From: Candidatus Bathyarchaeota archaeon
GTDB taxonomy: Archaea; Thermoproteota; Bathyarchaeia; Bathyarchaeales; Bathycorpusculaceae
Direction: 5' to 3'
Assembly (NCBI GenBank): GCA_009889605.1
Contig: WUQU01000500.1
Location: 1-45,821 of the forward strand
DNA length: 45,821 bases
Of this stretch, positions 44,305 to 45,821 are shown one piece after another. Positions within the stretch are counted from its first letter, which is position 1. Each line of letters begins with the position of its first letter. The position numbers and the translations under genes were made by a program. The notes beneath the pieces were generated by a model. It worked only from the letters and a program-made list of their open reading frames with translations. It was not told the DNA's origin and ran no database searches.

Positions 44305-45668
44305 CTTCTAAAACCCTCCACAACTTCCTTAACAACGGCCGCAGCCTTCTCCATTATGCTTTCGGCAGCCTTTAAAGATTCACCTTCAACAGTTAATCGC
44401 AAAAGAGGCTCAGTGCCCGAAGCCCTAACCAGAACCCAACCTTCTTCAATGGCTAAACGGACACCATCAACCGTCGAAATCTGCGTATACCTTGGAAAAT
44501 GCGCCTTCAAAGATTCCCCGGCCCTCTCAACAACAGCATATTTCACTTCATTATTACATGGAACATTCTCCCTAAGAACGGGATAAGCGGGGACTTCAGC
44601 GACAAATTCTGAGAGGTTTTTGCCTTCGTCTTCTAAAGCCTTTAGAAGAAGCGCTGACGAGAGTATTCCATCTGGGCAATAATGGAATTCTGGGTGTATC
44701 CAGGCCCCGCAAGGTTCCCCGCCGAAAACCGCATCAAACTTCTTTACCGCCTCTGCAACGTAAACGTCTCCAACCTTCGTTCTCACAACTTTTCCGCCAT
44801 AAGGCTCCACCATCCTTTCAACGCACATGGAAGCCTCAACATTCGTAACCATAATCCTGTTCTTTCCCTTTTTTAAAACGTGAGCAGCATAAGCAGCTAA
44901 AACCCTGTCAAAATCCACAAAAACGCCATTCTCATCCAAAAAAGCTGCGCGGTCGCCATCGCCGTCATAGGCAACTCCAACATCCGCCCCCATCTCCCCA
45001 ACAATTTTTGATAACGACTTTAAAGACTCAGCGTTAGGCTCTGGGCTTCTCCCCGGGAAAAAACCGTCAAACTGGGCGTTAATCGCTACGTTCTTGCATT
45101 CTAAACTCTTAAAGATTGCAGGAGCTACTTGACCTGTGGCCCCGCATCCCGCGTCAACCACAACATGCCAACTCTTGCGCAGCCGCACATTTTCATGTAT
45201 CATCTCTATGTATAAACGGCTTTCATTTAAGGGAAAAGCACCGCCTAGATTCTGCCAATCAGCCAAAAGAAAATTTTCCTGTTCAATTATTTGTTCCACC
45301 TTGTTTTGGCGTTCTTCATCGTATGCCGTGCCATCTCCGTCGAAAATTTTTATCCCATTGTATTGAGGCGGATTATGCGACGCAGTAATCATCACACCAG
45401 CATCAGCGCCCAACCTACTTGTTAAATAGGCTAAAACTGGAGTTGGCAAAACACCGAGACAGAAAACTTTTGCACCACACGACAACAAACCTGAAACCAA
45501 AGCGTTTTCAAGCATCAAACCAGAAGTGCGCGCATCCCTAGCCACAAAAATTTTTCCCGCATTAGCAAAAGTGCCTAAAGCTAAGCCCACTTTAACCGCC
45601 AAAATCGGAGTTAAATCCTTGTTAACTACGCCTCGCACCCCAGAACTTCCAAACAACTTCGCTTGCAT
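44301..45668 (-). CDS. glmM: Phosphoglucosamine mutase (GlmM-type) phosphohexomutase
   Basis: 455 residues. Phosphoserine loop VMITASHNPPQYNGIK, metal loop AYDGDGDRAAF, sugar loop FGGEPCGAWIHPEF and phosphate loop LVRASGTEPLLRL are all complete. Together with the downstream GlmU-like gene it converts glucosamine-6-phosphate to UDP-GlcNAc, the precursor for N-glycans and archaeal glycolipids; a general phosphohexomutase role is the alternative. ATG start; TATA-like TTTAAATAA lies upstream near 45718. Confidence 0.92.
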   Translation of the reverse strand: MQAKLFGSSGVRGVVNKDLTPILAVKVGLALGTFANAGKIFVARDARTSGLMLENALVSGLLSCGAKVFCLGVLPTPVLAYLTSRLGADAGVMITASHNPPQYNGIKIFDGDGTAYDEERQNKVEQIIEQENFLLADWQNLGGAFPLNESRLYIEMIHENVRLRKSWHVVVDAGCGATGQVAPAIFKSLECKNVAINAQFDGFFPGRSPEPNAESLKSLSKIVGEMGADVGVAYDGDGDRAAFLDENGVFVDFDRVLAAYAAHVLKKGKNRIMVTNVEASMCVERMVEPYGGKVVRTKVGDVYVAEAVKKFDAVFGGEPCGAWIHPEFHYCPDGILSSALLLKALEDEGKNLSEFVAEVPAYPVLRENVPCNNEVKYAVVERAGESLKAHFPRYTQISTVDGVRLAIEEGWVLVRASGTEPLLRLTVEGESLKAAESIMEKAAAVVKEVVEGFRR

Positions 45669-45821
45669 GCCCCATGCACCCTGCCAACAACCCTGCTATG
45701 GTTAAATACCAACGTGGTTTAAATAATTTGAGCAGAAAAATACTTGGCATACAACTGTTAAAATGTTTTTTAACCAAAAATGAAAAGTGACACGCTCTTA
45801 TCCATCCTATAAAACAATTAA

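Noticed and set aside
1-45821. CRISPR arrays, insertion sequences, prophage or integrase genes
   Set aside because: No regularly spaced repeats, transposase or integrase motifs were found by reading; gene content is chromosomal.

Overview
The window reads as a dense archaeal chromosome segment, most likely from a Bathyarchaeia-type organism (TACK branch). Evidence: archaeal ribosomal proteins eS1 and uS15, KEOPS genes, archaeosine TgtA, an Lsm protein, a TFE-beta/Rpc34-like factor, a presenilin-type protease, archaeal TATA boxes, a tRNA with a canonical archaeal intron, and an archaeal-type CODH/acetyl-CoA synthase (Wood-Ljungdahl) operon linked to F420-type and NADH-type flavoprotein modules. 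The phylum assignment is inference from gene content; the archaeal assignment is firm.

Layout. 1-3.4 kb: 3' end of a DUF4143 ATPase, then a minus-strand ABC ATPase / ABC-2 permease / CPBP protease operon broken by four single-base frameshifts. 3.8-5.7 kb: sufC-sufB iron-sulfur assembly pair. 5.8-10.3 kb: rpiA, a membrane coiled-coil protein, divergent tRNA-Thr (with a 13-nt intron) and tRNA-Leu, a PhoU-like protein, moaE and a Rossmann dehydrogenase. 10.3-17.0 kb: a minus-strand information-processing cluster (eS1, serS, pcc1, recJ-like, uS15, rdgB, bud32, kae1). 17.1-21.6 kb: TFE-beta-like factor, rlmE, a DUF4152-like protein, a SpoIIM-family membrane protein, nadC and a glycosyltransferase.

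21.7-32.5 kb is the centrepiece: cdhA, then three HydABC-like genes, then cdhC-cdhD-cdhE. The three inserted genes are a NuoG-type N-terminal domain fused to FrhB (F420 oxidoreductase), a NuoE-type [2Fe-2S] protein, and a HydB/NuoF-type flavoprotein whose C-terminus is the CODH epsilon subunit CdhB. There is no free-standing cdhB in the operon. I infer a complex in which NAD(P)(H) and F420 chemistry is covalently tethered to CODH, possibly by flavin-based electron bifurcation or confurcation. Immediately downstream are a dicluster ferredoxin-like gene and a CooT-type nickel chaperone.

33-45.7 kb: a presenilin-type protease, archaemetzincin and beta-CASP nuclease operon; a frameshifted cell-surface beta-helix protein; a PHP phosphoesterase overlapping tgtA; PAC2 and Lsm genes; a frameshifted coiled-coil/zinc-ribbon protein; and a GlmU-like/GlmM-like pair for UDP-amino-sugar synthesis. 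Frameshifts are confined to three loci (five genes), many of them in short homopolymers, while all core genes are intact.
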